Source: Limnoglobus sp. (GTDB lineage: Bacteria > Planctomycetota > Planctomycetia > Gemmatales > Gemmataceae). From it: a DNA stretch of 5,422 bases. The position numbers and the translations under genes were made by a program. The notes under the pieces were generated by a model. The model had not been told where the DNA came from and did not search any database. It was given only the letters and a program-made list of their open reading frames with translations. Shown here one piece after another: positions 1 to 5,422 of this stretch (position 1 is the stretch's first letter; every line of letters starts with the position of its first letter). The stretch lies in the NCBI GenBank assembly GCA_025353985.1, contig JANXNT010001374.1, positions 1 to 5,422 on the forward strand, in the 5' to 3' direction.

Positions 1-22
1 TGACAGCGAACGACCATCGCAT
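1..22 (-). CDS. possible start of an unidentified gene, cut by window edge
   Basis: On the minus strand an ATG at 22-20 opens a frame reading M-R-W-S-F-A-V before the window ends. A GGAG lies upstream on that strand at about positions 31-34, with about 8 nt of spacing, which is a reasonable ribosome binding site. The start would lie about 50 nt downstream of the stop of the DUF433 gene in the same direction, so it could be the next gene of that transcript. Seven codons are too few to identify a product. An alternative ATG at 36 in another frame is also open to the edge but has no ribosome binding site. Confidence 0.22.
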
Positions 23-71
23 ATTGGAGTCTCCATTAGTTCACGAAAGTGTACCCGGAAAACGTGCGCGA

Positions 72-419
72 TCAAAGCGGCAAAAATGTGACTTGCGCAT
101 CCCTCCGGGCGGTCAATCGATCGCTAAGACCAACTCGATCCGATTGCGAATGGCCGTGTTGCCATGCGGCGTCGTCTTCGGCATTCTCGCTACGGAGGTA
201 TTCGTCGAACGGGGCACGGTCGTTCAGGTACGCGGCCACGATGGAGTAGACATCGGCCAAGGCGAGCGTATCGAATTGCAACACGATTTCTTCCGGCGTT
301 TCACCTACGCGAAATCGTCGGAGGATGGTTGCCAGCGGCACGCGAGTATCCGTTACGTGAATGATCCCGTGAGGATCGGCAACGAGCGGCAGTTGGCGAA
401 TCGCGAATGGAATGTTCAT
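72..419 (-). CDS. DUF433 family protein (antitoxin-like)
   Basis: A 115-residue protein. Residues about 12-75 fit the DUF433 pattern: a short beta-hairpin ('DPHGIIHVTDTRVP', with T-R-V-P at 25-28), then a helical stretch with 'GETPEEIV' at 39-46 and 'LALADVYSIVAAYL' at 52-65. In this family the 'xGTRVP...G.TPEEIv..yp.L.ladVyaviayYL' layout is diagnostic and the fold is a small winged-helix-like unit. Many members are encoded directly before a DUF5615 PIN-like protein and are regarded as antitoxin-like, though the function of most is unproven. Residues 76-115 are a charged, less conserved tail. I chose the ATG at 419. A GTG at 434 would add five residues (V-Y-I-L-H) that do not look like family sequence, and neither start has a clear ribosome binding site. 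The gene is divergent from the efflux gene that begins near 500. The role is inferred from family only. Confidence 0.82.
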   Translation of the reverse strand: MNIPFAIRQLPLVADPHGIIHVTDTRVPLATILRRFRVGETPEEIVLQFDTLALADVYSIVAAYLNDRAPFDEYLRSENAEDDAAWQHGHSQSDRVGLSDRLTARRDAQVTFLPL

Positions 420-496
420 GTGGAGAATGTACACGACGGATCAGCACACGCCTCGTATTGCGTTGGCGGATGGGATCTGGTACGTGACCTACGGGG
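420..496. other. divergent intergenic region between the DUF433 and TolC-type genes
   Basis: About 80 nt separate the two divergent start codons, so promoters for both directions should lie here or run into the neighbouring coding sequence. I could not find a convincing -35/-10 pair on either strand. The only recognisable element is a G-rich stretch at 493-499 (GGGGGTG). It can pair with the 16S anti-SD sequence if one G-U pair is allowed, and it sits 5 nt before the GTG at 503. Confidence 0.4.
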
Positions 497-502
497 GTGT
501 GC

Positions 503-2815
503 GTGCGGAACTGGAAACGGCTAATTTTGTTGTCGGTGTGTGCCACGGGGTGTGGGCGTTCGTATTACCGCGCCTCGGCGGACCGCGAAACGTACCCGAT
601 TATCAGCCAGCGTGTCGTGAAGCCGGAGTATGCGATTGGCCGCACGCAACTCGAACCGGCCGTGACTTCGCGGCTGGCCGATCCGACGAATCCGGATCGC
701 CCGCCGAAGCCGCCAGACGATCCCTCGGCAGCGATTTTCATGGAGCATCCGGGCAAGTTCATCGGTTATCGCAAGTGGGAAAAAGACGGCGTCCTCGTCG
801 ATATCGAACCGGTCGGCTGGGAAGAAAGCCTCGGCGCATCGCCCGGTGTCGCGCTGAAATTGACTCAAGATCAAGCGATGGATAAGGCACTCGAAAATAG
901 CCGCGAGTATCAAACGCGATTGGAAAGCGTTTACATTCAGGCACTGTCTTTGACGCTGAACCGCTTCGAGTTCGATGTGCAATTTTTCGCGCGACGTTCG
1001 ACGAATTATTCGCACATCGGCGGCGGCAGTTCCTTCCCGGAATCGAACTTACTCCTCCAAAGTGCGGATAAAGGTTTCACTCGCAATTTCGCAGCGGGCG
1101 GGCAGTTACTCACCGATTTCGCGAACAGCTTCATGTGGGAATTTACAGGCCGCACGCACACCGCGAGTAGTTCCATCGGCATGACGCTGATCCAACCGTT
1201 GTTGCGCGGATTCGGGCGAAATATCCGCCTCGAAACGCTGACGCAGGGCGAGCGCGACGTGCTGTATGCGGTGCGCGATTTCGCACGGTTCCGCAAACTC
1301 TTCTGGGCGTCGATCAACGTCGAGAGCGGCGGCTACTTGCAGATTCTGCGGCAAATTCAGAGCGTGCGAAATGCGGCGGCGAACTTGCGAAGCCAGGAAG
1401 AAAACTACGCACTTTATCGCATCTTGTTTCAGGGTGGCCGCACGCAAGTGGCGAACGTCGATCAGGTATTTCAGGCGTTGCTGTCCGCACGGCGCGACTT
1501 GATTTCCTCCGAAATCGAACTGCAAAACCAGCTGGATCGCTACAAGCTCTTGCTCGGGTTACCGCCACGGTTAGCAGTCGAACTCGACGACACGCCACTG
1601 AATCGCTTTCAACTCGTCGATGTCGATGTCGAGAAATTACGCGCCGAGATCGAAGTCTTCGAGCGGAAGCGGAAGTCTGAACTCGACGCCCCGCCCACGC
1701 TCGCAGTGCTGCAAGAATCGGTCGAGACCTTGCGCACATTTTCGACGCGCGCGGAGAAGGCGATCACCGCATCGGAGAGTGCGCTCAAACTGTTGGCGGA
1801 CGATCTCAAACGACCGGTGCCCACCGAGGATACCGAACAGTCGGATCGCGCGAAATCGGCATTCGACCAGCAGAAAGACAAGCCGACCGAACTCCGCGGG
1901 CGGATCGCGGCATTGCGTGCGGAACTGACGCAACTTCGCGCGAACTTTAACGAAGCGAACCGCGAACCGGGTTGGAAAGCCGTCGTGGCGTCGGCGCGTG
2001 AAATGGCGAGCATCGTCGATAACGCGATCGCGGCGGAGTCCGTCGCACGCATCTACACACTGCGGCTGCCCGAACAACCATTTACCGAAGAGAACCTGTT
2101 GCCGTTCGCGAAAGAGAACCGGCTCGATTTGCAGAATGTGAAGGGGCAAGTCACCGATTCGTGGCGGAAAGTTTCGATTGCCGCGAACGCGCTCAAGTCC
2201 GATCTGACGGTACGACTCGACGGAACGCTCGTCACCGAAGTGGGTGGCAAAGATCCCGTCGCATTCGGTGCCGAGGGCAGTCGACTTGCGGCGGGCGTGC
2301 AGTTCGATGGCCCACTAAATCGCCAATTCGAACGCAACGTCTACCGCCAAAGTTTGGTGATCTATCAGCGTTCGCGGCGCAGCTACATGGCGCTTTCGGA
2401 CAACGTCGAACTCGACGTACGAACGGGCATTCGCGAACTGCGACGGCAGCGCATCAACTTCGAAATCGCCCGGCAACAGTTGCTCGTCGCAGTGCGACAA
2501 TTAGCGATCGAACGGCGACTGTTGACGGCGCCCGTGCAAGATCGCGAACGCCGTGGCGACGACGGGGCCGCGACGCTGCGAATTCTGAGTGCGCAACAAT
2601 CGTTGTTGGTTGCACGCAACGGACTGGCGGATAGTTTCTTCAATTACGAGCAACAACGCATCCGACTTCTGATAAACTCGGAGAAGATGCGTCTCGACGA
2701 TCGAGGATACCCGACCGATGACACCGACCAGCCTGTTGCCACCACTCCCAACCGTCCAGGCGTCGTCAGCGCCGCTCCCGGCACTGCCACCCCGACGCCC
2801 GCATCCCAACCGTAG
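503..2815 (+). CDS. TolC family outer-membrane efflux lipoprotein
   Basis: Outer-membrane factor of a tripartite exporter, forming the channel-tunnel across the outer membrane and periplasm. It has 770 residues from the GTG at 503. A GTG at 497 adds two residues, and a stop at 485-487 blocks anything longer. A basic-hydrophobic signal peptide (R-N-W-K-R-L-I-L-L-S-V) leads to A-T-G-C with Cys17 as the likely lipidated residue. Residues about 18-115 form a polar N-terminal region including 'PPKPPDDP'. The first OEP-type half starts near 120 ('LTQDQAMDKALENSREYQ') and carries 'FDVQFF' near 157 and 'QPLLRGFGRN' near 231. A second half starts near 527 ('NLLPFAKENRLDLQNVKGQ') and runs to about 725. 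Between them lies a helical, charged insert of about 160 residues. The end is a Pro/Thr/Ala-rich tail overlapping the adaptor gene. TolC relatives are usually 420-500 residues, so this one is long. The substrate is unknown. Confidence 0.9.
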   Translation: MRNWKRLILLSVCATGCGRSYYRASADRETYPIISQRVVKPEYAIGRTQLEPAVTSRLADPTNPDRPPKPPDDPSAAIFMEHPGKFIGYRKWEKDGVLVDIEPVGWEESLGASPGVALKLTQDQAMDKALENSREYQTRLESVYIQALSLTLNRFEFDVQFFARRSTNYSHIGGGSSFPESNLLLQSADKGFTRNFAAGGQLLTDFANSFMWEFTGRTHTASSSIGMTLIQPLLRGFGRNIRLETLTQGERDVLYAVRDFARFRKLFWASINVESGGYLQILRQIQSVRNAAANLRSQEENYALYRILFQGGRTQVANVDQVFQALLSARRDLISSEIELQNQLDRYKLLLGLPPRLAVELDDTPLNRFQLVDVDVEKLRAEIEVFERKRKSELDAPPTLAVLQESVETLRTFSTRAEKAITASESALKLLADDLKRPVPTEDTEQSDRAKSAFDQQKDKPTELRGRIAALRAELTQLRANFNEANREPGWKAVVASAREMASIVDNAIAAESVARIYTLRLPEQPFTEENLLPFAKENRLDLQNVKGQVTDSWRKVSIAANALKSDLTVRLDGTLVTEVGGKDPVAFGAEGSRLAAGVQFDGPLNRQFERNVYRQSLVIYQRSRRSYMALSDNVELDVRTGIRELRRQRINFEIARQQLLVAVRQLAIERRLLTAPVQDRERRGDDGAATLRILSAQQSLLVARNGLADSFFNYEQQRIRLLINSEKMRLDDRGYPTDDTDQPVATTPNRPGVVSAAPGTATPTPASQP
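2703..2707 (+). promoter_or_regulatory. ribosome binding site of the adaptor gene
   Basis: GAGGA lies 10 nt before the ATG at 2718, inside the coding sequence of the upstream TolC-type gene. It supports translation starting at 2718 rather than at the internal ATG at 2850, which has no purine-rich sequence before it. Confidence 0.5.
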
Positions 2816-4355
2816 AAGCCCATTCCGCAGTGTTCTCCGCCGCGCCGTCATGCTCGGCCTGATTGCAGGCGGCGTCTATATGGGCTGGAAATACGTGTTG
2901 CCATACATCGTCGGCACGCGCTCTTTCGAGCGCCCCGTTACGGCCACGGTCGCGCAGGGCGTGTTGAAAATTACGATCACGGATCGCGGCGAACTCGAAA
3001 GCATCGACGCGGTGCAAGTGAACTGCGATCTCCAAGGCGGTGGCAAACTCGTCTCCATCATCGACGAAGGAAAACTCGTCAGCAAAGGCGATGAAGTCGC
3101 AAAGCTCGACACCGACGTTTTGTTGCGATCGATCAACGAGCAAGATGTGAAATGGCAGGCCGCCGAGGGCAAGTTGAAGTCGAGCCGCAGCGATCTTTCG
3201 CAGGCCAAGAACAAAGCCGAGGGCGAAATCGCCAAGGCCGACTTGGCACTCACTTTGGCAAAGATCGATCTCGAATCGTACGACGACCCGCAGGGCGAGT
3301 ACAAGCGCGACGTCGACAAATTTAAGGGTGCACTCGAACTCAAAAAGAAAGAACTCAAGGAAGCCGAGGACGATATCACTTTCACGAAGGGACTCGTCAA
3401 GGACGGATACGCGCAACTCGAACAGATTCGCGCGAAAGAGCTGACGCTTCAACAACGAAAATTCGAAGTGCTCAGTGCCCAGGCGGAAATCACCGTGATG
3501 GAGAAGTTCACGCGGAAAAAGAAGATCACCGAGTTGAAAGCGAAGGCCGAGGAAGCCGAACGCGAGTTGCGACGGACGAAAGAAACTCAAGCGTCGATGA
3601 TCGAGAAAATCGAAGCGGAACTGAAAGCGGCACAGAGCACATCGGAGATCGAGAAAAAGCAACTCACGCGAATGAACGAGCAGATGGAACGCTGCACGAT
3701 CCACGCGCCAGCGAGTGGAATTGTAGTCTATTCCAATTCGCGATACTGGGATGAATCGTCACGGATTCGCCCCGGTGCCCAACTGTACTTTCGGCAAGAA
3801 ATCTTCAGCCTGCCCGACCTAACGCGGATGCGGGTGAAGCTCAAGATTCACGAATCGGTGATCAAGAAAGTGAAGATCGGCATGTCTGCGACGTTCCAGA
3901 TCGACGCCTTGCCGAACCGCGTACTCAACGGCAAAGTGCTGAAGATCGCGACGATCGCGCAATCCGATGGCTACCGCGGGGGTGGGGTGAAACAGTACGA
4001 CACGGTACTGAGCCTCGACGACATGCCGACCGACGCGGGGCTGAAGCCCGGCATGACCGCGGAGGTGAAGATCCTCATCGGCACGCTCCCCGACGCGATC
4101 AGCGTCCCCGTCGCAGCCGTCACGGAATACGATTCGGAGAAAGTCGTGTACATCGTGACGCCATCGGGAATCACCCGGCGCACCGTCACCGTCGGCGATA
4201 ACAACGAGCAATACGTGCAAGTGACGGAAGGGCTAATCCCCGGCGAAGACGTCGCACTCGACGCCCGCACCCGCGCCGCCACCGAACTCAAAGCGAGTAA
4301 ACCCGAAGCCAAAACCAGCGAACCGACCGGCAAAGCACCACCTCTACGGAAGTAG
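2718..4355 (+). CDS. HlyD/MacA-type efflux periplasmic adaptor subunit
   Basis: Membrane-fusion protein that joins an inner-membrane transporter to the TolC-type channel encoded just upstream. It has 545 residues. Residues 1-42 are a Pro/Arg-rich cytoplasmic N-terminus. Residues about 43-66 ('AVMLGLIAGGVYMGWKY...') are a single membrane anchor. A barrel/lipoyl segment follows at about 75-130, including 'GGGKLVSIIDEGKLVSKGD'. Residues about 135-322 are a very long Lys/Glu/Ala coiled-coil hairpin. The second lipoyl half is 'CTIHAPASGIVVY' from residue 326. A beta-barrel domain runs from about 360 to 455 ('LPDLTRMRVKLKIHESVI'), then a membrane-proximal domain at about 460-516 ('ISVPVAAVTEY', 'EGLIPGEDVALD'). 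The last 30 residues are a polar, low-complexity tail. The start overlaps the upstream gene by 98 nt, which implies translational coupling. If the ATG at 2850 were used, the anchor would remain but the proline-rich leader would be lost. The transporter partner and cargo cannot be told from the sequence. Confidence 0.9.
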   Translation: MTPTSLLPPLPTVQASSAPLPALPPRRPHPNRRSPFRSVLRRAVMLGLIAGGVYMGWKYVLPYIVGTRSFERPVTATVAQGVLKITITDRGELESIDAVQVNCDLQGGGKLVSIIDEGKLVSKGDEVAKLDTDVLLRSINEQDVKWQAAEGKLKSSRSDLSQAKNKAEGEIAKADLALTLAKIDLESYDDPQGEYKRDVDKFKGALELKKKELKEAEDDITFTKGLVKDGYAQLEQIRAKELTLQQRKFEVLSAQAEITVMEKFTRKKKITELKAKAEEAERELRRTKETQASMIEKIEAELKAAQSTSEIEKKQLTRMNEQMERCTIHAPASGIVVYSNSRYWDESSRIRPGAQLYFRQEIFSLPDLTRMRVKLKIHESVIKKVKIGMSATFQIDALPNRVLNGKVLKIATIAQSDGYRGGGVKQYDTVLSLDDMPTDAGLKPGMTAEVKILIGTLPDAISVPVAAVTEYDSEKVVYIVTPSGITRRTVTVGDNNEQYVQVTEGLIPGEDVALDARTRAATELKASKPEAKTSEPTGKAPPLRK

Positions 4356-4423
4356 CCCATTCCATGTGCCGTTGAGACAGTGTGGGAAGATGCGATGCGA
4401 CCTCGTTATGGGTCGTTGGATAT

Positions 4424-4488
4424 GGGGAATTCGAACCCCAGGTGCGCGAAACGCGACCTGGGGCTAATCGATGAAATCCCGTTGGGAT
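4424..4488. repeat. composite palindromic element, possible dispersed repeat
   Basis: Three inverted repeats lie within 65 nt. GGGG at 4424-4427 can pair with CCCC at 4436-4439. CCCCAGGT at 4436-4443 pairs with ACCTGGGG at 4456-4463. ATCCC at 4476-4480 pairs with GGGAT at 4484-4488 across a GTT loop. The first two are mutually exclusive because they share the CCCC. A CCCCAGGT/ACCTGGGG stem followed by a short ATCCC-GTT-GGGAT stem resembles the intergenic palindromic repeats I recall from planctomycete and related genomes. A single copy in this window cannot prove that it is repeated. Confidence 0.45.
4436..4463. terminator. strong hairpin between convergent genes, possible bidirectional transcript end
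   Basis: An outer stem of 8 bp (4436-4443 with 4456-4463) continues past one bulged G (4444) into an inner CGCG/CGCG stem (4445-4448 with 4452-4455) and closes on an AAA loop. The total is 12 bp, mostly G-C. It lies 81 nt after the adaptor stop and 49 nt after the PII stop, a good place for ending both transcripts. Neither strand has a T-run after the stem, so it is not a canonical Rho-independent terminator. It could instead protect the 3' ends of the mRNAs. Confidence 0.45.
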
Positions 4489-4511
4489 AAAGACGAACTA
4501 CCGTCGACAGA

Positions 4512-4865
4512 TTATGGCCCGATGGCTTCTGCGCCGCGTTCGCCGGTGCGGATGCGGATTGCGTCGTCGAGACCGAGGACGAAGATCTTGCCGTCGCCAA
4601 CCGCTCCGCTTTCGCCGGTGCGAGCGGAGTGTACGATCGCTTCGATGGCTGCTTCCACGAATGGCTCGCTGACGGCAATTTCGAGTTTCAGCTTAGGTAG
4701 CAAGCGAACTTGCACTTCCTGGCCGCGATAGACTTCGGTGTAACCGCGTTGGCGGCCACAACCGCGTACGTCGGTGACGGTCATCAGGTAGACATCGCGC
4801 TCGGCAAGTGCCTTCTGGACATCTTCCAGCTTTTCAGGACGAATGATGGCAACGATCAGTTTCAT
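4512..4865 (-). CDS. glnK: PII family nitrogen regulatory protein (GlnK/GlnB)
   Basis: Small trimeric signal protein that senses ATP/ADP and 2-oxoglutarate and binds the ammonium transporter and other targets. It has 117 residues (family about 112) and starts 'MKLIVAIIRPEKLEDV'. Visible family features are the T-loop 'GRQRGYTEVYRGQE' (37-50) with Gln39 and Arg47, Lys58 in 'LLPKLKLE', the B-loop 'TGESGAVGDGK' (83-93) and the C-loop 'IRIRTGE' (103-109). The nucleotide- and 2-oxoglutarate-binding residues are therefore in place. Two deviations stand out. Position 51, Tyr in E. coli PII and the uridylylation site, is Val here, and position 49, the Ser phosphorylated in cyanobacteria, is Gln. The B-loop is three residues longer than in E. 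coli. The gene lies 77 nt downstream of amt on the same strand, which favours the name glnK, although sequence alone does not separate glnK from glnB. The ribosome binding site is weak. Confidence 0.95.
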   Translation of the reverse strand: MKLIVAIIRPEKLEDVQKALAERDVYLMTVTDVRGCGRQRGYTEVYRGQEVQVRLLPKLKLEIAVSEPFVEAAIEAIVHSARTGESGAVGDGKIFVLGLDDAIRIRTGERGAEAIGP

Positions 4866-4908
4866 GGTAGCCGTTCGGTTTCCGTGTAATGGTGAGGGTC
4901 ACAACCGC

Positions 4909-4927
4909 CCCCGGCATGATACCGGGG
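4909..4927 (-). other. stem-loop between amt and the PII gene
   Basis: CCCCGG at 4909-4914 and CCGGGG at 4922-4927 form a perfect 6-bp G-C stem around a 7-nt loop, extendable by one U-G pair in the minus-strand transcript. It begins 16 nt after the amt stop codon. No T-run follows on the minus strand, so an ordinary terminator is unlikely. It could mark an mRNA processing point or a partial attenuator that sets the Amt:PII ratio; that is inference. Confidence 0.35.
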
Positions 4928-4942
4928 AGCAGTCGTGTGGGG

Positions 4943-5422
4943 TTACGCTTCGACGTGGGTTTTGACTGCCGTGCCACCGAGGGCGTTCTCGAACAGCTTC
5001 TTCAGCTGATCTTTCAGAACGACCGGGTCGCCGCCACGGAAGCGGAACTTGTTACCGGAGACCGTGGTGATGTATGGATACACCGCGCGGAATTCCTTGC
5101 TCGGCGGGCCATCGGTCGACTGGCAGAGTTTGGACCAAACCGCCATCAGCTGGGCCGACGTGGGGCCGTCGATCACGACCGAGAACCGCTTGCCACTACC
5201 GTTGACGGGCGGGGCGACGGCGGACTTCATGGTGAGCAAGGCACTGGCATCGACGTCTGGCCCGAGGTCTTGACCGACTTCGCCGTGCATACTGAGGTCC
5301 AGGCCCGCCGCTTCGTCTTTCGGCGAACAGGTGAAGCCGATCGTCTTGTCGATGAGCAAGATAATCAAGCAGGTTGCACCGAAGGCGTACACCGCCGAGA
5401 AACACGCGGCCTTGATCTGCCA
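4943..5422 (-). CDS. amt: ammonium transporter Amt, C-terminal part with extra domain (5' end outside window)
   Basis: The frame is open to the window's right edge and ends at TAA (4945-4943), giving 159 visible residues. A GTG at 5392 reads as an internal Val, not a start, because in-frame sequence 'WQIKAACFSAV' precedes it. The visible part opens with the last membrane helix of an Amt/MEP/Rh channel (about 5305-5422, 'FGATCLIILLIDKTIGF'), then the conserved cytoplasmic tail 'AAGLDLSMHGE'. Most Amt proteins stop a few residues after this motif. Here 111 more residues follow: a linker of about 29, then a compact domain from 'KRFSVVIDGPTSAQL' through 'AVYPYITTVSGNKFRFRGGD' to 'VLKDQLKKLFENAL', which by eye alternates strand-helix-strand-strand-helix. 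The full protein conducts ammonium across the inner membrane and is normally gated by PII, encoded directly downstream. I do not recognise the extra domain. Confidence 0.93.
   Translation of the reverse strand, partial: WQIKAACFSAVYAFGATCLIILLIDKTIGFTCSPKDEAAGLDLSMHGEVGQDLGPDVDASALLTMKSAVAPPVNGSGKRFSVVIDGPTSAQLMAVWSKLCQSTDGPPSKEFRAVYPYITTVSGNKFRFRGGDPVVLKDQLKKLFENALGGTAVKTHVEA

Larger units (their letters stand above)
4356..4511. other. convergent intergenic region with palindromes
   Basis: This 156-nt gap separates the stop codons of the adaptor (plus strand) and the PII gene (minus strand). Its first 65 nt or so hold nothing recognisable. The middle, 4424-4488, is packed with inverted repeats that are described separately. 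Open frames crossing it on either strand show no protein-family features. Confidence 0.6.

Noticed and set aside
24..524. 166-codon open frame on the plus strand across the DUF433 gene
   Set aside because: It is antisense to a recognisable DUF433 protein, and its own translation shows no domain features or ribosome binding site.
2766..3704. 312-codon open frame on the minus strand opposite the adaptor gene
   Set aside because: It is rich in Leu, Phe and Arg and mirrors the Lys/Glu-rich coiled coil read antisense. It shows no family motif, and the plus-strand adaptor is certain.
2850..4355. Shorter adaptor starting at the internal ATG at 2850
   Set aside because: It has no ribosome binding site, whereas GAGGA precedes the ATG at 2718. 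It is kept as an alternative only, because it would avoid the overlap and still include the membrane anchor.
4422..4440. T-arm-like sequence on the minus strand (GGGGTTCGAATTCCCC), suggesting a tRNA or tmRNA end
   Set aside because: The loop has 8 nt, or a G-T pair at the conserved 53-61 position. No D-arm or 7-nt anticodon loop precedes it and there is no CCA. The only possible acceptor pairing is four bases within 62 nt. It is better explained by the palindromic element.
4406..4731. Open frames on both strands through the convergent gap and the PII gene (4406-4678 minus, 4471-4731 plus)
   Set aside because: They run out of frame through the clear PII coding sequence and through the hairpins, and have no family resemblance.
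5196..5405. 69-codon minus-strand frame in the amt region
   Set aside because: It is out of frame with the recognisable Amt tail and its Arg-rich translation is typical of a GC-rich shadow frame.

Overview
The window looks like a chromosomal segment from a planctomycete, most likely Gemmata-related. This is inferred from protein style (a TolC-type lipoprotein with the long N-terminal region and the 'PPKPPDDP' stretch that I associate with planctomycete outer-membrane factors), the moderately high GC and the weak or absent Shine-Dalgarno sequences. No sequence search was possible. The window holds three functional blocks.

Block 1 (about 1-500, minus strand): a small DUF433-family gene, and at the very left edge a possible start of another minus-strand gene. 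DUF433 genes often sit beside a PIN-like (DUF5615) partner, but none is recognisable in the bases available here.

Block 2 (about 497-4355, plus strand, divergent from block 1): two genes that overlap by 98 nt. The first encodes a large TolC-family outer-membrane efflux lipoprotein. The second encodes an inner-membrane-anchored HlyD/MacA-type periplasmic adaptor with a long coiled coil. Together they supply the outer-membrane and periplasmic parts of a tripartite export system. No inner-membrane pump (ABC permease/ATPase or RND) follows, because the next genes are convergent nitrogen genes.

Block 3 (4512-5422, minus strand): the 3' end of an ammonium transporter gene (amt, cut by the window edge), followed 77 nt downstream by a PII signal-transduction gene (glnK/glnB). 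This is the widely conserved Amt-PII pairing, in which PII senses ATP/ADP and 2-oxoglutarate and gates ammonium uptake. Two features stand out. The Amt protein has an extra C-terminal domain of about 111 residues after the usual 'GLDLS.HGE' end. The PII protein keeps its ligand-binding residues but has Val at the Tyr51 uridylylation position, plus a three-residue insertion in the B-loop.

Between the convergent blocks 2 and 3 (4356-4511) lies a palindrome-rich element with a strong 12-bp hairpin and a second small hairpin. It may be a dispersed repeat and/or a bidirectional transcription end. There are no rRNA or tRNA genes, CRISPR arrays or insertion sequences. No gene-free stretch exceeds 300 nt. 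I see no clear case for a wholly new system. The modified Amt-PII pair is the strongest lead.
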